A stretch of 33,340 bases of DNA, from the NCBI GenBank assembly GCA_012842935.1, contig DUSC01000232.1, positions 1 to 33,340 on the forward strand, read 5' to 3'. Below the pieces are notes generated by a model. It saw nothing but the letters and a program-made list of their open reading frames with translations. It was not told the DNA's origin and ran no database searches. The position numbers were made by a program, and so were the translations under genes. This document shows, piece after piece, positions 1 through 9,690 of this stretch. Position 1 is the stretch's first letter, and every line of letters begins with the position of its first letter. Source of the DNA: Hyphomicrobiales bacterium. GTDB taxonomy: Bacteria > Pseudomonadota > Alphaproteobacteria > Rhizobiales > Rhizobiaceae.

Positions 1-1
1 C

Positions 2-106
2 AGAACCATCGACGAACTCTGGTCGGTCGTCGCCGATTGTCTCTCCGCCTTCACCCCTGAGGAATGCCAGAACTATTTCGAGGCCGCCGGATATGACCCC
101 GAATAA
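2..106 (+). CDS. IS630-family transposase, C-terminal end (cut by window edge)
   Basis: The reading frame entering from the left edge encodes 34 residues and stops at TAA (104-106). The tail, with the words LSAFTPEECQNYFEAAGYDPE split around position 22-34, resembles the conserved extreme C-terminus of IS630/Tc1-mariner-type transposases of rhizobia, which end in a Phe-(T/H)-P-x-E-C-x-N-Y-F-x-A-A-G-Y pattern. The DDE catalytic core would lie outside the window. Whether the element is intact cannot be judged. It sits 100 bp beyond the 3' end of erpA. In many Hyphomicrobiales xthA follows erpA, so the insertion may lie between them; that is inference from general synteny. Confidence 0.72.
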   Translation, partial: RTIDELWSVVADCLSAFTPEECQNYFEAAGYDPE

Positions 107-166
107 GTCGAATCTGCTCTAGGGAAGCGGCGATGGCGGCCGAGGCCTGAGGAAACGATCAATGCG

Positions 167-183
167 GGCCCGCGCGGCGGGCC
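167..183 (-). terminator. GC hairpin downstream of erpA, possible terminator
   Basis: A perfect 7-bp stem (GGCCCGC / GCGGGCC) with a 3-nt GCG loop lies 24 bp beyond the erpA stop codon. There is no U-run after it on the minus strand, so it may only slow polymerase or be a chance GC palindrome. Confidence 0.3.
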
Positions 184-206
184 GGCCTGTCAGGTCGGGG
201 AACGGG

Positions 207-563
207 TCAGATCGCGAAGCTCGTGCCGCAGCCGCAGGAGGCGACCGCGTTCGGGTTCCTGATCTGGAAGGACTGGCCCATCAGGTCGTCGACGAAGTCG
301 ATCACCGAACCGCCCATGTAGACGAGCGACAGTTCGTCGATCAACACGGTCGCGCCGTCTTTCTCGATGGCGACGTCGTCGTCGTTGCGGACGTCCACGA
401 GGTCGAACTTGTAGGAGAAGCCTGAGCATCCGCCGCCCTCGACGGAGACGCGCAACGCCGTCTTTCCCGGCTCGCCGGCAAGGATCTTTGCCACCCGCCT
501 GGCGGCGGCGTCGGTCATCTCGACTCTCATGGAAGACTTGGCATCCGCGCCCATGGTCGTCAC
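207..563 (-). CDS. erpA: Iron-sulfur cluster insertion protein ErpA (A-type carrier)
   Basis: This 118-residue protein belongs to the HesB/IscA/ErpA family, which accepts Fe-S clusters and passes them to apo-proteins in the cytoplasm. The three cysteines of the family are present: C46 in the GGGCSGF motif and C110/C112 in the C-terminal CGCG motif. Length matches ErpA (about 110-120 residues). The first ATG (563) is used here, but Met4 or Met12 could also start translation; the first about 12 residues are not part of the conserved fold. The gene diverges from dgt across 63 bp, and this erpA-dgt-argS arrangement is common in Hyphomicrobiales. IscA-type relatives share the motifs, so the exact subfamily name is slightly less certain than the family. 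Confidence 0.9.
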   Translation of the reverse strand: MTTMGADAKSSMRVEMTDAAARRVAKILAGEPGKTALRVSVEGGGCSGFSYKFDLVDVRNDDDVAIEKDGATVLIDELSLVYMGGSVIDFVDDLMGQSFQIRNPNAVASCGCGTSFAI

Positions 564-584
564 CTTGCGTTCGCGTCAATCCGA

Positions 585-613
585 TAGGTATGAAGCGCGC
601 ATTGGCAAGTCAA
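585..613 (-). promoter_or_regulatory. Candidate sigma-70-type promoter for erpA
   Basis: Read on the minus strand, TTGACT (complement of 608-613) is followed 17 nt later by TACCTA (complement of 585-590). The -35 match is good, the -10 poor. It would give a leader of roughly 15 nt before the erpA start. Confidence 0.33.
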
Positions 614-626
614 CTGGCGGCGGGTC

Positions 627-1847
627 ATGGCTGCGGCAGGCGAACTGGGCGACATCGGCTTTGGCTATCGGCCGCGCGCGGCCTATGCCTGCGATCCGGC
701 GCGTTCCCGGGGCCGATTCTACGACGAGACGGAGAGTCCGACCCGCACCGCGTTCCAGCGCGACCGCGACCGCATCATCCATTCGACCGCGTTCCGCCGG
801 CTGAAGCACAAGACCCAGGTCTTCATCGCCCACGAGGGCGACCACTACCGCACCCGGCTCACCCATTCGATCGAGGTGGCGCAGATCGCGCGAGCCCTGG
901 CGCGGGCCCTGCGCGGCGACGAGGACCTCGCCGAGGCCGTGGCCCTTGTCCACGATTTCGGCCATACGCCCTTCGGCCACACCGGCGAAGATGCGCTCAA
1001 CGAAAAGATGGCCGACTGGGGCGGCTTCGACCACAACGCCCAGTCGTTGCGCATCGTCACCCGCCTCGAGCGCCGCTATGCCGAATTCGATGGCCTCAAC
1101 CTGACCTGGGAGACGCTGGAAGGCCTGGTCAAGCACAACGGCCCGCTCACCGACAGGGCGGGCGAGGGTCTATCAGGCCCGGTGCCGCAGGCGATCCGCG
1201 ACTTCAACGCGCTGTTCGACCTCGAGCTCGACCGCCATGCCGGCATCGAGGCGCAGTGCGCGGCGATTGCCGACGACATCGCCTACAACACCCACGATAT
1301 CGACGACGGTCTGCGTTCCGGCCTTCTCACCCTCGACATGCTGAACGATCTCGCCCTGCCCGGCGAAATCCTGGCAGAAGTCCGGGCGCGCTATCCCGCG
1401 CTCGATCCGGTCCGCACCGGCCACGAACTCATGCGCCGGCAGATCACGCGAATGGTCGAGGACGTCATCGTCACGGCCCGCGCCACGCTCCAGGAACTGG
1501 CTCCCCGCAATCCCGAGGACGTCCATGATGCCGGCCGCACGATCGTTTCGTTCTCCGGGGACATGGCGGCGCGCGAGAAGGAACTCAAGGCGTTCCTCTA
1601 CCGCAACGTCTACCGGCACCCCGAGGTGATGAAGATCAGGGCCGGTGCCGACCGCGTCGTGCGCGATCTCTTCGACGCCTATTTTGCCGATCCGCGGGCG
1701 ATGCCGGATAGCTGGCGCGAGGGGCTCGACCGGGCCGACGAACGCATACGCGCCCGCCACGTCGCCGACTTCCTCGCCGGCATGACCGACACCTACGCGG
1801 TCAAGGAGCACCGGCGTTTGTTTGACCATACCCCGGATTTGGGATAG
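627..1847 (+). CDS. dgt: Deoxyguanosinetriphosphate triphosphohydrolase-like protein (HD domain)
   Basis: This 406-residue protein is an HD-superfamily dNTP triphosphohydrolase, which splits dNTPs into deoxynucleoside and triphosphate and so controls nucleotide pools. The metal-binding residues are visible: H80 in the [10 protein letters not shown] motif, the H109-D110 pair in [12 protein letters not shown], and H113/H118 just after. The N-terminal signature [20 protein letters not shown] (residues 46-65) is typical of the shorter Dgt subtype annotated as 'deoxyguanosinetriphosphate triphosphohydrolase-like' in alphaproteobacteria. Length is normal for that subtype. The ATG at 627 follows a GGCGGCGGG purine tract. 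Substrate preference among dNTPs cannot be read from the sequence. argS follows after 62 bp, probably in the same transcript. Confidence 0.93.
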   Translation: MAAAGELGDIGFGYRPRAAYACDPARSRGRFYDETESPTRTAFQRDRDRIIHSTAFRRLKHKTQVFIAHEGDHYRTRLTHSIEVAQIARALARALRGDEDLAEAVALVHDFGHTPFGHTGEDALNEKMADWGGFDHNAQSLRIVTRLERRYAEFDGLNLTWETLEGLVKHNGPLTDRAGEGLSGPVPQAIRDFNALFDLELDRHAGIEAQCAAIADDIAYNTHDIDDGLRSGLLTLDMLNDLALPGEILAEVRARYPALDPVRTGHELMRRQITRMVEDVIVTARATLQELAPRNPEDVHDAGRTIVSFSGDMAAREKELKAFLYRNVYRHPEVMKIRAGADRVVRDLFDAYFADPRAMPDSWREGLDRADERIRARHVADFLAGMTDTYAVKEHRRLFDHTPDLG

Positions 1848-1909
1848 GGCAGCCGCGACTTGCGGCCCGCGCGCCGGCCGAATTCCTCGAGACTGCCCGG
1901 AAGTCGACC

Positions 1910-3667
1910 ATGAACATATTCGCCGAGTTCAACGAGCGGATCAGGAAAACCGTCGAGCGGCTCGGAATCGTTGCCGCCGACGGCTCCGCACTCGATCTCG
2001 GACGCGTCTCCGTCGAGGCGCCGCGCGATCCTTCGCACGGCGACCTCGCGACGAACGCGGCGATGGTGCTGGCCAAGCCGGCGGGGCAGAACCCGCGTGC
2101 GCTTGCCGAGCGCATCGCCGCGGCGCTGCGGGACGACCCCGACGTGAAATCCGCCGAAGTCGCCGGGCCGGGGTTCGTCAATATCACGCTTGACGATCGC
2201 TTCTGGCAGGACGCGCTCGCCAAGATGCTCGCCGCCGGCACCGACTACGGACGGTCGACGAAGGGCGCCGGGCGCAAGGTGAACGTCGAATACGTCTCGG
2301 CCAATCCGACCGGACCGATGCATGTCGGCCACTGCCGGGGTGCGGTCGTCGGCGATACGCTCGCCAACCTGCTGGCCTTTGCCGGCTGCGACGTCACCAA
2401 GGAGTATTACATCAACGACGCCGGAGCCCAGATCGACGTACTCGGCCGCTCCGCGATGCTGCGCTACCGCCAGGCGCTGGGCGAGACGATCGACGAGATC
2501 CCGGCCGGTCTCTATCCGGGCGACTACCTCATCCCGGTCGGCGAGGCGCTGGCGAAGGAATTCGGCGACAGGCTGCTGCGCATGCCCGAGGCCGAGGCCC
2601 TGGCGATTGTGAAGGATCGCACCATCGACGCCATGATGGACATGATCCGCGAGGATCTCGCCCTCTTGAACGTTCGCCACGAGGTGTTTTTCTCCGAACG
2701 CACGCTGCACGCCGACAACGCCAGGGCGATCCGCGCGGCAATCTCGGACCTGACCCTGAAGGGCCACATCTACAAGGGCAAGCTGCCGCCGCCGAAGGGC
2801 GAAAAGCCCGAAGACTGGGAAGACCGCGAGCAGACGCTGTTCCGCTCGACGGACGTTGGCGACGACATCGACCGGCCGCTGGTGAAGTCCGACGGCTCCT
2901 TCACCTACTTCGCCGCCGATGTCGCTTACCTGCGCGACAAGCTTTCGCGCGGCTTCAACGAGACGATCTTCATTCTCGGCGCTGACCATGGCGGCTACGT
3001 CAAACGCATGGAGGCTCTGGCCAGAGCGATTTCCGGCGGTTCGATGAAACTCACCGTACTGCTCTGCCAGCTCGTCAAGCTCTATCGCGACGGGGAGCCG
3101 GTGCGCATGTCGAAACGCTCGGGCGATTTCGTCACCCTGCGCGAGGTGGTGGAAGAGGTGGGTCGCGACGCGATCCGTTTCATGATGCTTTATCGCAAGA
3201 GCGATGCACCGCTCGACTTCGACTTCGCCAAGGTGACCGAGCAGTCGAAGGACAATCCCGTCTTCTACGTGCAGTACGCTTCGGCGCGCGCACACTCGGT
3301 CTTCCGCCAGGCGGTGGAGCAGTTCGGGGCCATCGATCTCGACCGCGGCTCGCTGGCGCGGCATGCCGTCCTGCTTCGGGACGAGGGCGAGATCGCGCTC
3401 ATCCGAAAGCTCGCGGAATATCCCCGCGTGATCGAGCAGGCTGCCCAGGCGCTCGAGCCGCACAGGCTCGCCTTCTATCTCCATGATCTGGCGAGCACGT
3501 TCCATTCCCAGTGGAACCGCGGCACGGAAAATCCCGACTTACGGTTTGTTAAGGTTAACGATCCACAATTGAGCCAAGCCAGACTTGGGCTGGTGCAGGC
3601 TGTGTCGGACGTCCTGACCTCGGGACTGACGCTGATCGGGGCCGAAGCGCCCACGGAAATGCGCTAG
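1910..3667 (+). CDS. argS: Arginyl-tRNA synthetase
   Basis: This 585-residue class I aminoacyl-tRNA synthetase charges tRNA-Arg with arginine in the cytoplasm. The N-terminal Add1 domain (about residues 1-95) recognises the tRNA D-loop. The Rossmann catalytic core has the HIGH motif as HVGH at 138-141, within [15 protein letters not shown], and the KMSKS-like loop as RMSK at 399-402. The DALR anticodon-binding domain occupies the last about 120 residues. Length is normal for bacterial ArgRS (about 560-590). The ATG at 1910 lies 62 bp after dgt. A large overlapping minus-strand open frame covers much of the gene but is a by-product of high GC content. Confidence 0.97.
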   Translation: MNIFAEFNERIRKTVERLGIVAADGSALDLGRVSVEAPRDPSHGDLATNAAMVLAKPAGQNPRALAERIAAALRDDPDVKSAEVAGPGFVNITLDDRFWQDALAKMLAAGTDYGRSTKGAGRKVNVEYVSANPTGPMHVGHCRGAVVGDTLANLLAFAGCDVTKEYYINDAGAQIDVLGRSAMLRYRQALGETIDEIPAGLYPGDYLIPVGEALAKEFGDRLLRMPEAEALAIVKDRTIDAMMDMIREDLALLNVRHEVFFSERTLHADNARAIRAAISDLTLKGHIYKGKLPPPKGEKPEDWEDREQTLFRSTDVGDDIDRPLVKSDGSFTYFAADVAYLRDKLSRGFNETIFILGADHGGYVKRMEALARAISGGSMKLTVLLCQLVKLYRDGEPVRMSKRSGDFVTLREVVEEVGRDAIRFMMLYRKSDAPLDFDFAKVTEQSKDNPVFYVQYASARAHSVFRQAVEQFGAIDLDRGSLARHAVLLRDEGEIALIRKLAEYPRVIEQAAQALEPHRLAFYLHDLASTFHSQWNRGTENPDLRFVKVNDPQLSQARLGLVQAVSDVLTSGLTLIGAEAPTEMR

Positions 3668-3763
3668 AGCCGCCACAAAACCTGTCACCTTTTGCCCACA
3701 TTGCGCTGGTAGGGCCAACCCCGTGGCACCTGCTTGTGCCAGAGTGCGAGTATGGGAAGAAGC

Positions 3764-6700
3764 ATGGCAGACGCAAACCAGCTCAAGCGAATCGAAGCCA
3801 TCGACTACGGCGAGGACGACCCCTTCGCCGAGCTGACGCGAATCATGGGTTTCGATCCGCGTGTTCCCGTTCGCCCGACTCCGGCCGAAGGTGCGCGCCA
3901 GGCCGCGGTCACACCACTCGCTCCGGTGGAGCCGGTGCCGGCCAGCCAGGACGATTTCGGCTTCGACATCGATCTCGAGCGGGAGCTGCTCGGCGGGCTG
4001 TTGCCGGAGGAGGAGCCGCCGGTTTCGGCTTATCCATCCGCGTCGTCCGTTCGGGACACGCCGGAGGCGGCAGCCGCCGACCTTGACCTGGACTTCGATG
4101 CCGCCTTCGCTCTCGAGGTCGGCGATCTCGACCTCGATCTGGAACTCGACCGCCACTCGGCCGAGGCGGCAGAAGACGATCCGGCGCTCGGCTTCGACGA
4201 GCCGGGTGCTGCTGCGGACGCCGAACCCGTCTTGGAGGAGGTGCCGATGGCCGCCATTGAGCGGGACGACGATTCGGTCCGCGGAACGATCGGCCGGGGT
4301 GTCACGCCTCCAGCGACAAACTCGATCGGAACATCTCGCGGCCCGGCCGATGAGGATTTGGATTTCGGCTTCGACGTCGCCATGGCGCAAGTCGACATGG
4401 ATTTCGACAGGCTCGCAAACGAGCCTGACGCGGTTGCCGGGGAGGAAGACGGCCTCGATCTGTTCGATGCGGAAGCATTCGAACAGGCGCTTGCCCTGGA
4501 TCCGGGGGCGGGGGGTGGCGATGCGGCCGACGAGCCGGAATACGACGCGGTCGCGAACCTTTCCGCCGATGCCGCGGAGGAAACGCCTGCTCCGACGGCT
4601 TACGGAAAGCCGCACCACGAATTCGGTGCGGCGCCGGTCGAACCGGTATCTGCCGCGCCTGCCGATGTGCTGGAAGACACCACGCTCGAGGACGAACTCG
4701 CCGCGCTCCTCGGCGATCCCGTCGCCCCTGTCGACCTGTCGGGGCGCTACGGCAGCGAGCCGCTGACGGCCGCCATGGCTGCGCCGGCCGCGATCGGGGT
4801 TGACATCGAACGTCCCGGCGGCGGTCCTGTCGATTTCGGGGCCGAACCGGCCGTCTGGCAAGCTGAAAGCCAAGTCGATGCCGGCACGGATACCGCCGGC
4901 AGCGTTCGCGACGCCCGTGAGCCCGTGGCGTTCGGCACGGTCGACGGTGAAGACGTTCTCGAGGCGGAATACCGATCGGACGACGGCAGCCGCTATTTCG
5001 ACCAGGCGGCGACCGATTGGCAGGCCGCCGTGCCGGAGGAAGACGGCGCCTACGCCGACATGTTCGACGCCGAGGCCATCCACGCCGGGCCGGACGGAAA
5101 GGTCGCGGAGGAGACGGTCGTGGATCCTCTTGCGGCTTTGCGCTCGATGGCGACGGACGCCGGCCGCGGCAGCGTCTCGACGCCATATCCCGGCTATCGC
5201 TCGCTGGCGACGCCGACGGTCAGTCCGTCGTCCGCCGCAGCGCGGTCAACCTACCAGCATCAGGCTTCGGCCCAGGCCTATTCCGCCCCGGGCGACCGGT
5301 CCTATCCGGTTCCGGCCGACGATTTGCGTCCGGCTCCGGCCGCTGTCGATCCGCTCCATTCTCACGACGTCGGCGCGATCGACGACGCACAATTCGCCGG
5401 GGCCGAAGACGGTATCCCGGAAATCGAGACGACGGAGGTGCCAGAGCACGCTTTCGCGGTGGCCGACGATCTCGACCTCCCCGAACTTGCGTTCGCGGTC
5501 GACGATGCCCCTGCGCTCGCCCTTGACGATTTCGAGCGGGATCTGGCGGTTGCCTATGCCGAGCCGGAGACAGTCGAAGATGGCCATGCGGACGAAGTCG
5601 GTGACCTCGCCGACTATGCCGACGCGTCCTTTGACGCCCACCCGATCGACCGCGGCCCGGAGCCGGTCCCGACGTCAGTCTCGACGGCGGGTGCTGCCGG
5701 ATGGTCGCACGCATCCGTCGATCGGCATCTCGATGATCTGGACTTCGAACTCGACGCCGCGGCGAACGCCGCTTTCTCCGACCTTGGCGATTTCGACAGC
5801 GACGACTTCGACGAGCGGACGGCGGCTCCGATTCCGCATGAGACGGGACGCTCGGACGGAGCGCGTCGCGGCCTCCTGATCGCGGCCGTCGTCGGCGGCG
5901 TCGCCGTGATCGGCGGCATCGGCGCCTTCGCCTTGTCTTTCGGCGGCGGCTCCGGCTCTTCCGTCCCGGTCGTGGTTCGCGCTGACGACACGCCTGTCAA
6001 GGTCCGTCCCGAGAACCCGGGTGGGACGGTCGTGCCGAACCAGGACAACAAGGTATACCAGACGGTTGCGGGAGGGGCTTCCGCTCCGTCGCAGGAAAAG
6101 CTGATCAGCGCCAGCGAGGAGCCGGTCGATATGGCGGCCGAGATGCTGCAGGGACCGTTACCGCTGAACGAGGAGGATGTTGCGCCCGATCAGCCGCTGA
6201 AGAGCGAGGATCGCGTGCAGCCCACGGCGGACACGGCCGCGACCGGCACTGCCGGAGAAGTCGCCGTCGTCGCTCCGCGCAAGGTGCGCACGATGGTGGT
6301 CAAGCCGGACGGTTCGATCGTCCCGCGCGACGAGATCGTCGAGGAAACCGCCCTCGCTGAGCCGCAGCCGGGTGCCGGAGCATCGGCCGCGGCGCCTGCC
6401 GGGTCATCCGCGTCCACGACGACTGGCGGCGTGCCGTCCGTCAAGGCGGTCGAGGCTGCGCCCGCGCCCGTCGAGCCGGCAAAGACCAAGGTAGCGAAGG
6501 CCGCGGATGCGCCAAAACCGATCGACAGGCCGAAGACCGCCGAAGCGCCGAAGCCGGCCGAGAAGACCCGGACCGCGTCCATTCCCGATGCCGGCCCGCT
6601 GGCGCCGTCGCGGCCCGCCGATCAGCCGGTCGAGGTCGTCGGAGAGGTGAAGCCGGATCAGGTCGCCGCCACAGGCGCCGGCGGGGCTTGGTCGGTGCAG

Positions 6701-6925
6701 ATCGCCTCGCAGCCGAGCGAGGAGGCAGCGAAATCGACCTACCAGGATCTGTCGCGCCGCTACGCGAATGTCATCGGCGGCAAGGGGGTCATCATCGTCA
6801 GGGCGGAGATTTCCGGCAAGGGCACGTTCTACCGTGTCCGCGTACCGGCGAGCAGCCGAAGCGATGCCATTGCGCTGTGCGAACAATACAAGGCAGCAGG
6901 CGGAAGCTGCTTCGTTTCGAAGTAA
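3764..6925 (+). CDS. Large acidic single-pass membrane protein with C-terminal SPOR domain
   Basis: This 1053-residue protein has three parts: a very long acidic, Ala/Asp/Glu/Pro-rich, probably disordered cytoplasmic region (1-700); one membrane segment at about 704-728; and a Pro/Ala/Lys-rich periplasmic linker ending in a SPOR domain (about 974-1053). SPOR domains bind denuded peptidoglycan glycans, usually at division sites. I start at ATG 3764 because GGAAGAAG sits just upstream; in-frame TTG 3734 and ATG 3752 lack a comparable site, and 3734 lies within a small hairpin (3724-3741). The cytoplasmic part repeats Asp/Leu/Phe-rich segments, for example near residues 70-85, 115-130 and 200-215. 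Its place between argS and nagZ fits an envelope function, but its partners are unknown. It is much longer than simple FtsN- or DedD-type SPOR proteins. Confidence 0.85.
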   Translation: MADANQLKRIEAIDYGEDDPFAELTRIMGFDPRVPVRPTPAEGARQAAVTPLAPVEPVPASQDDFGFDIDLERELLGGLLPEEEPPVSAYPSASSVRDTPEAAAADLDLDFDAAFALEVGDLDLDLELDRHSAEAAEDDPALGFDEPGAAADAEPVLEEVPMAAIERDDDSVRGTIGRGVTPPATNSIGTSRGPADEDLDFGFDVAMAQVDMDFDRLANEPDAVAGEEDGLDLFDAEAFEQALALDPGAGGGDAADEPEYDAVANLSADAAEETPAPTAYGKPHHEFGAAPVEPVSAAPADVLEDTTLEDELAALLGDPVAPVDLSGRYGSEPLTAAMAAPAAIGVDIERPGGGPVDFGAEPAVWQAESQVDAGTDTAGSVRDAREPVAFGTVDGEDVLEAEYRSDDGSRYFDQAATDWQAAVPEEDGAYADMFDAEAIHAGPDGKVAEETVVDPLAALRSMATDAGRGSVSTPYPGYRSLATPTVSPSSAAARSTYQHQASAQAYSAPGDRSYPVPADDLRPAPAAVDPLHSHDVGAIDDAQFAGAEDGIPEIETTEVPEHAFAVADDLDLPELAFAVDDAPALALDDFERDLAVAYAEPETVEDGHADEVGDLADYADASFDAHPIDRGPEPVPTSVSTAGAAGWSHASVDRHLDDLDFELDAAANAAFSDLGDFDSDDFDERTAAPIPHETGRSDGARRGLLIAAVVGGVAVIGGIGAFALSFGGGSGSSVPVVVRADDTPVKVRPENPGGTVVPNQDNKVYQTVAGGASAPSQEKLISASEEPVDMAAEMLQGPLPLNEEDVAPDQPLKSEDRVQPTADTAATGTAGEVAVVAPRKVRTMVVKPDGSIVPRDEIVEETALAEPQPGAGASAAAPAGSSASTTTGGVPSVKAVEAAPAPVEPAKTKVAKAADAPKPIDRPKTAEAPKPAEKTRTASIPDAGPLAPSRPADQPVEVVGEVKPDQVAATGAGGAWSVQIASQPSEEAAKSTYQDLSRRYANVIGGKGVIIVRAEISGKGTFYRVRVPASSRSDAIALCEQYKAAGGSCFVSK

Positions 6926-6946
6926 CCGTGCCGCAGGGAAGCCGAT

Positions 6947-6974
6947 CGACGGCGCGGCTCTGGCCGCGCCGTCG
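6947..6974 (+). terminator. Strong GC hairpin between the SPOR gene and nagZ
   Basis: A perfect 12-bp stem (left arm 6947-6958, right arm 6963-6974) with a 4-nt TCTG loop begins 21 bp after the SPOR gene stop. It lacks a following T-run, so it may be an attenuating or mRNA-stabilising hairpin rather than a full intrinsic terminator. Confidence 0.4.
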
Positions 6975-7040
6975 GCGTTCGGGGAAGAAGCGCGACGGCC
7001 CGCGATTCCAAGGACGCGAGAAACCGTCTACGATTCGGTG

Positions 7041-8060
7041 ATGAACGAATCAAAAGCCATGATCCTCGGTTGCGCCGGGAAATCGCTGACCGCGGACGAG
7101 GTACGCTTCTTCCGCGACGAGCGGCCTTGGGGCTTCATCCTGTTTGCCCGCAACATCGGCGAGCCGGCCGAAATCCGCGATCTCGTCGCTTCGATGCGAG
7201 ACTGCGTCGGCCGCGACGATGCGCCGGTCTTCGTCGACCAGGAAGGTGGCAAGGTTCAGCGGCTGCGACCGCCGATAGCGCCCAACTATCCGGCCGGCGC
7301 TTCCGTCGGTGAGCTCTACCGCAGGGACCGCGGCACGGGCCTCAGGGCGTCGTGGCTGCTCGCCCGGCTGTTCGCCTACGACCTGCGGCGCCTCGGTATC
7401 ACCGCCGACTGCATGCCCGTGCTCGACGTGCCCGTGGAAGGCGCCAACGACGTTATCGGCTCGCGGGCTTACGGCCGCGATCCGCGGTCCGTCGCGGCCC
7501 TCGGCCGTGCCGCTGCCGAAGGCCTCATGGCCGGCGGCGTCCTTCCGGTGATGAAGCACATTCCCGGCCACGGCCGCGCCACGGCTGATTCGCACCTGGC
7601 GCTCCCGGTGGTCGATGCGCCGCTCGAGGCGCTGAGGGTTCACGATTTCGCTCCGTTCAAGGCGTTGAACGACCTGCCGATGGCGATGACCGCACATGTC
7701 GTCTATACGGCGATCGATCCCGACAGGCCGGCCACGACGTCGGCGAAAGTCATCCAGGACGTCGTGCGCGGCGAGATCGGCTTCGACGGCCTGCTCGTCA
7801 GCGACGACACATCGATGAAAGCTCTTTCTGGGGATTTCCTGGAGAAGGCCGCGGCGATCCTTGCGGCGGGGTGCGATCTCGTTCTTCACTGCAACGGCGT
7901 GATGGAAGAAATGGCCGGTATCGCCTCGCTTACCGGACCTCTTGCCGGCCGGTCGCTCGAACGGGCACGGAGGGCGTTGGACGTCGTCGGCCGGGCCGAT
8001 GAAACCGAGGAAGCGATGGTGCGCGCCGAATTCGCGAATTATTTCGAAGCGGTGGCCTGA
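7041..8060 (+). CDS. nagZ: Beta-N-acetylhexosaminidase NagZ (GH3)
   Basis: This 339-residue cytoplasmic glycoside hydrolase family 3 enzyme removes N-acetylglucosamine from anhydro-muropeptides during peptidoglycan recycling. It carries the GH3/NagZ signatures: FVDQEGGKVQRLRPP (64-78), the KHIPGHG loop (172-178) followed by the DSH catalytic dyad (183-185), and the SDDTSM segment (254-259), in which one aspartate is the expected nucleophile. Ile replaces the more common Phe in KH(F)PGHG, a mild change. The length matches single-domain NagZ of Gram-negative bacteria. The ATG at 7041 begins the conserved part; the frame is open further upstream but without homologous-looking sequence. NagZ products can feed the AmpR/beta-lactamase pathway where that exists; nothing here shows it. 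Confidence 0.95.
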   Translation: MNESKAMILGCAGKSLTADEVRFFRDERPWGFILFARNIGEPAEIRDLVASMRDCVGRDDAPVFVDQEGGKVQRLRPPIAPNYPAGASVGELYRRDRGTGLRASWLLARLFAYDLRRLGITADCMPVLDVPVEGANDVIGSRAYGRDPRSVAALGRAAAEGLMAGGVLPVMKHIPGHGRATADSHLALPVVDAPLEALRVHDFAPFKALNDLPMAMTAHVVYTAIDPDRPATTSAKVIQDVVRGEIGFDGLLVSDDTSMKALSGDFLEKAAAILAAGCDLVLHCNGVMEEMAGIASLTGPLAGRSLERARRALDVVGRADETEEAMVRAEFANYFEAVA

Positions 8061-8080
8061 CGGCGGAAGGAACGGGGAAG

Positions 8081-8923
8081 GTGGCCGAGAAAGCCGTTCA
8101 AAGGCCCGACAAGGCGGTCCCGATGGACAGCCTGTGGACCGAAGAAGGCCCCGAGCGGGCCACGGGCGAGCCGGCGCTCGTCGTCGACGTCGCCGGCTTC
8201 GAGGGACCGCTCGACCTGCTGCTGCATCTCGCCCGCAACCAGAAGGTCGACCTGGCCCGCATCTCCATCGTGGCGCTCGTCGACCAGTATCTCGCATTCA
8301 TCGATCGCGTCCGTACCCTGAGGCTCGAACTTGCCGCGGACTACCTGGTCATGGCCGCCTGGCTCGCGTTCCTGAAATCGAAGCTGCTGATTCCCAGGCA
8401 GCCTGGCGACGAGGAAGCGAGCGGCGAAGAACTGGCCGCGGTCCTCCATTTCCGGCTGAAGCGGCTCGAGGCGATGCGCGATGCGGCGGCCCGGCTCGTC
8501 AACCGCAACCGGCTCGGCCGCGACGTCTTCGCCCGCGGCATGCCGGAAACCGTCATCGTCGAGAAGCGCAACACCTTCTCGGCGACGCTCTACGATCTCC
8601 TCACCGCCTATGCCGCGCAACGGCAGCGCCAGGCGATCACCAACGTGCGCATCGCCAAACGCGGGGTATGGTCGCTCAAGGAAGCACGCGACATTCTCAC
8701 CCGGCTCATCGGCTCGTTCCCCGACTGGACCCAACTGGACAGGTTCCTCGTCGAGTATCTGGCGACACCCGAGGAACGGCCGACGGCGATCGCCAGTTCG
8801 TTTGCGGCGAGTCTCGAACTCGTCCGCGAAGGAAGGATCGAGATCCGCCAGCACGAGCCGTTCGCGCCGCTCTACCTGCGCAACCGCGCGACGTCGAAGC
8901 CGATGGAGGTCGTCAATGACTGA
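8081..8923 (+). CDS. scpA: Segregation and condensation protein A (kleisin)
   Basis: This 280-residue kleisin bridges the SMC head domains and, with ScpB, forms the chromosome condensation complex. The N-terminal family signature FEGPLDLLLHLARNQKVDL is clear at about residues 43-61, followed by the SMC-neck-binding helical bundle and a C-terminal winged-helix region that binds the SMC head. Translation starts at GTG 8081, with the purine-rich AACGGGGAAG directly in front; another in-frame ATG at 8123 (Met15) also precedes the conserved region. It follows nagZ by 20 bp and overlaps scpB by 8 bp, so the pair is translationally coupled. The nagZ-scpA-scpB order is standard in Hyphomicrobiales. 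Confidence 0.94.
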   Translation: MAEKAVQRPDKAVPMDSLWTEEGPERATGEPALVVDVAGFEGPLDLLLHLARNQKVDLARISIVALVDQYLAFIDRVRTLRLELAADYLVMAAWLAFLKSKLLIPRQPGDEEASGEELAAVLHFRLKRLEAMRDAAARLVNRNRLGRDVFARGMPETVIVEKRNTFSATLYDLLTAYAAQRQRQAITNVRIAKRGVWSLKEARDILTRLIGSFPDWTQLDRFLVEYLATPEERPTAIASSFAASLELVREGRIEIRQHEPFAPLYLRNRATSKPMEVVND

Positions 8924-9653
8924 CGCAGCGCCGGCAGCCGTCCTGCCTTTCACGGTTTCCGAGCACGACGACCAGCGCGACCGCAATCCGGCCGGTCGCC
9001 TGTTCCTCTCCGAGGCGATGCGCATGGCCGAGGCGATCGTCTTCGCCAGCGCCGAGCCGGTCAGCGAGAAGGCGTTGGCGCAGCGGCTTCCCGCCGGCGT
9101 CGACATTCGGGAAGCGATGGCCGAACTGCAGCGCGCCTACGAGAAGCGCGGGGTGAACCTCGTCAGGGTAGGCGACGCCTGGGCGTTCCGCACGGCAGGC
9201 GACCTTGCCTTCCTGATGACTCGCGACGCGGTCCAGCAACGCAAACTGTCGCGCGCCGCGCTCGAGGTGCTTGCGATCGTGGCCTACCACCAGCCGGTCA
9301 CGCGCGCCGAAATCGAGGAGATCCGCGGCGTCGAGACGTCGAAAGGCACGCTCGACACGCTGCTCGAGACCGAGTGGATCAGGATGCGCGGCCGCCGCAA
9401 GACGCCGGGCCGCCCCGTCACCTACGGAACGACGGATGCCTTCCTTGACCATTTCCAGCTGGAGGAAATCCGCGATCTGCCGGGCATGGAGGAATTGAAG
9501 GGCGCAGGGTTGCTCTCCGCGCGCATGCCGTCGAACTTTTCCGTGCCGCTGCCGCCGGCCGACCCGAACCGGCTCACCGAGGACGAGGACCCGCTCACCG
9601 ACATCGACCTCGAGGAACTCGGCCTGTTGACACCTCGGGTCGAGAATGATTGA
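8916..9653 (+). CDS. scpB: Segregation and condensation protein B
   Basis: This 245-residue protein has the two winged-helix domains typical of ScpB, with hallmark segments such as ALEVLAIVAYHQPVTRAEIE and the RGVETSKGTLDTLLE stretch in the middle of the protein. ScpB dimers bind the central part of ScpA and regulate the SMC ATPase. The ATG at 8916 lies inside the end of scpA (8-bp overlap). A 30-residue N-terminal extension before the conserved helix and an acidic C-terminal tail (TEDEDPLTDIDLEELGLL) are present; such tails are common in alphaproteobacterial ScpB. The gene ends 37 bp before the ABC ATPase gene. Confidence 0.93.
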   Translation: MTDAAPAAVLPFTVSEHDDQRDRNPAGRLFLSEAMRMAEAIVFASAEPVSEKALAQRLPAGVDIREAMAELQRAYEKRGVNLVRVGDAWAFRTAGDLAFLMTRDAVQQRKLSRAALEVLAIVAYHQPVTRAEIEEIRGVETSKGTLDTLLETEWIRMRGRRKTPGRPVTYGTTDAFLDHFQLEEIRDLPGMEELKGAGLLSARMPSNFSVPLPPADPNRLTEDEDPLTDIDLEELGLLTPRVEND

Positions 9654-9690
9654 CGGGGTCTGAACCTATCCCAGAGGCCCTGTCTTGACC

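Noticed and set aside
1793-3505. A 570-residue minus-strand open frame opposite argS
   Set aside because: Antisense to a certain argS gene; no domain is recognisable and the composition is that of a frame shadow.
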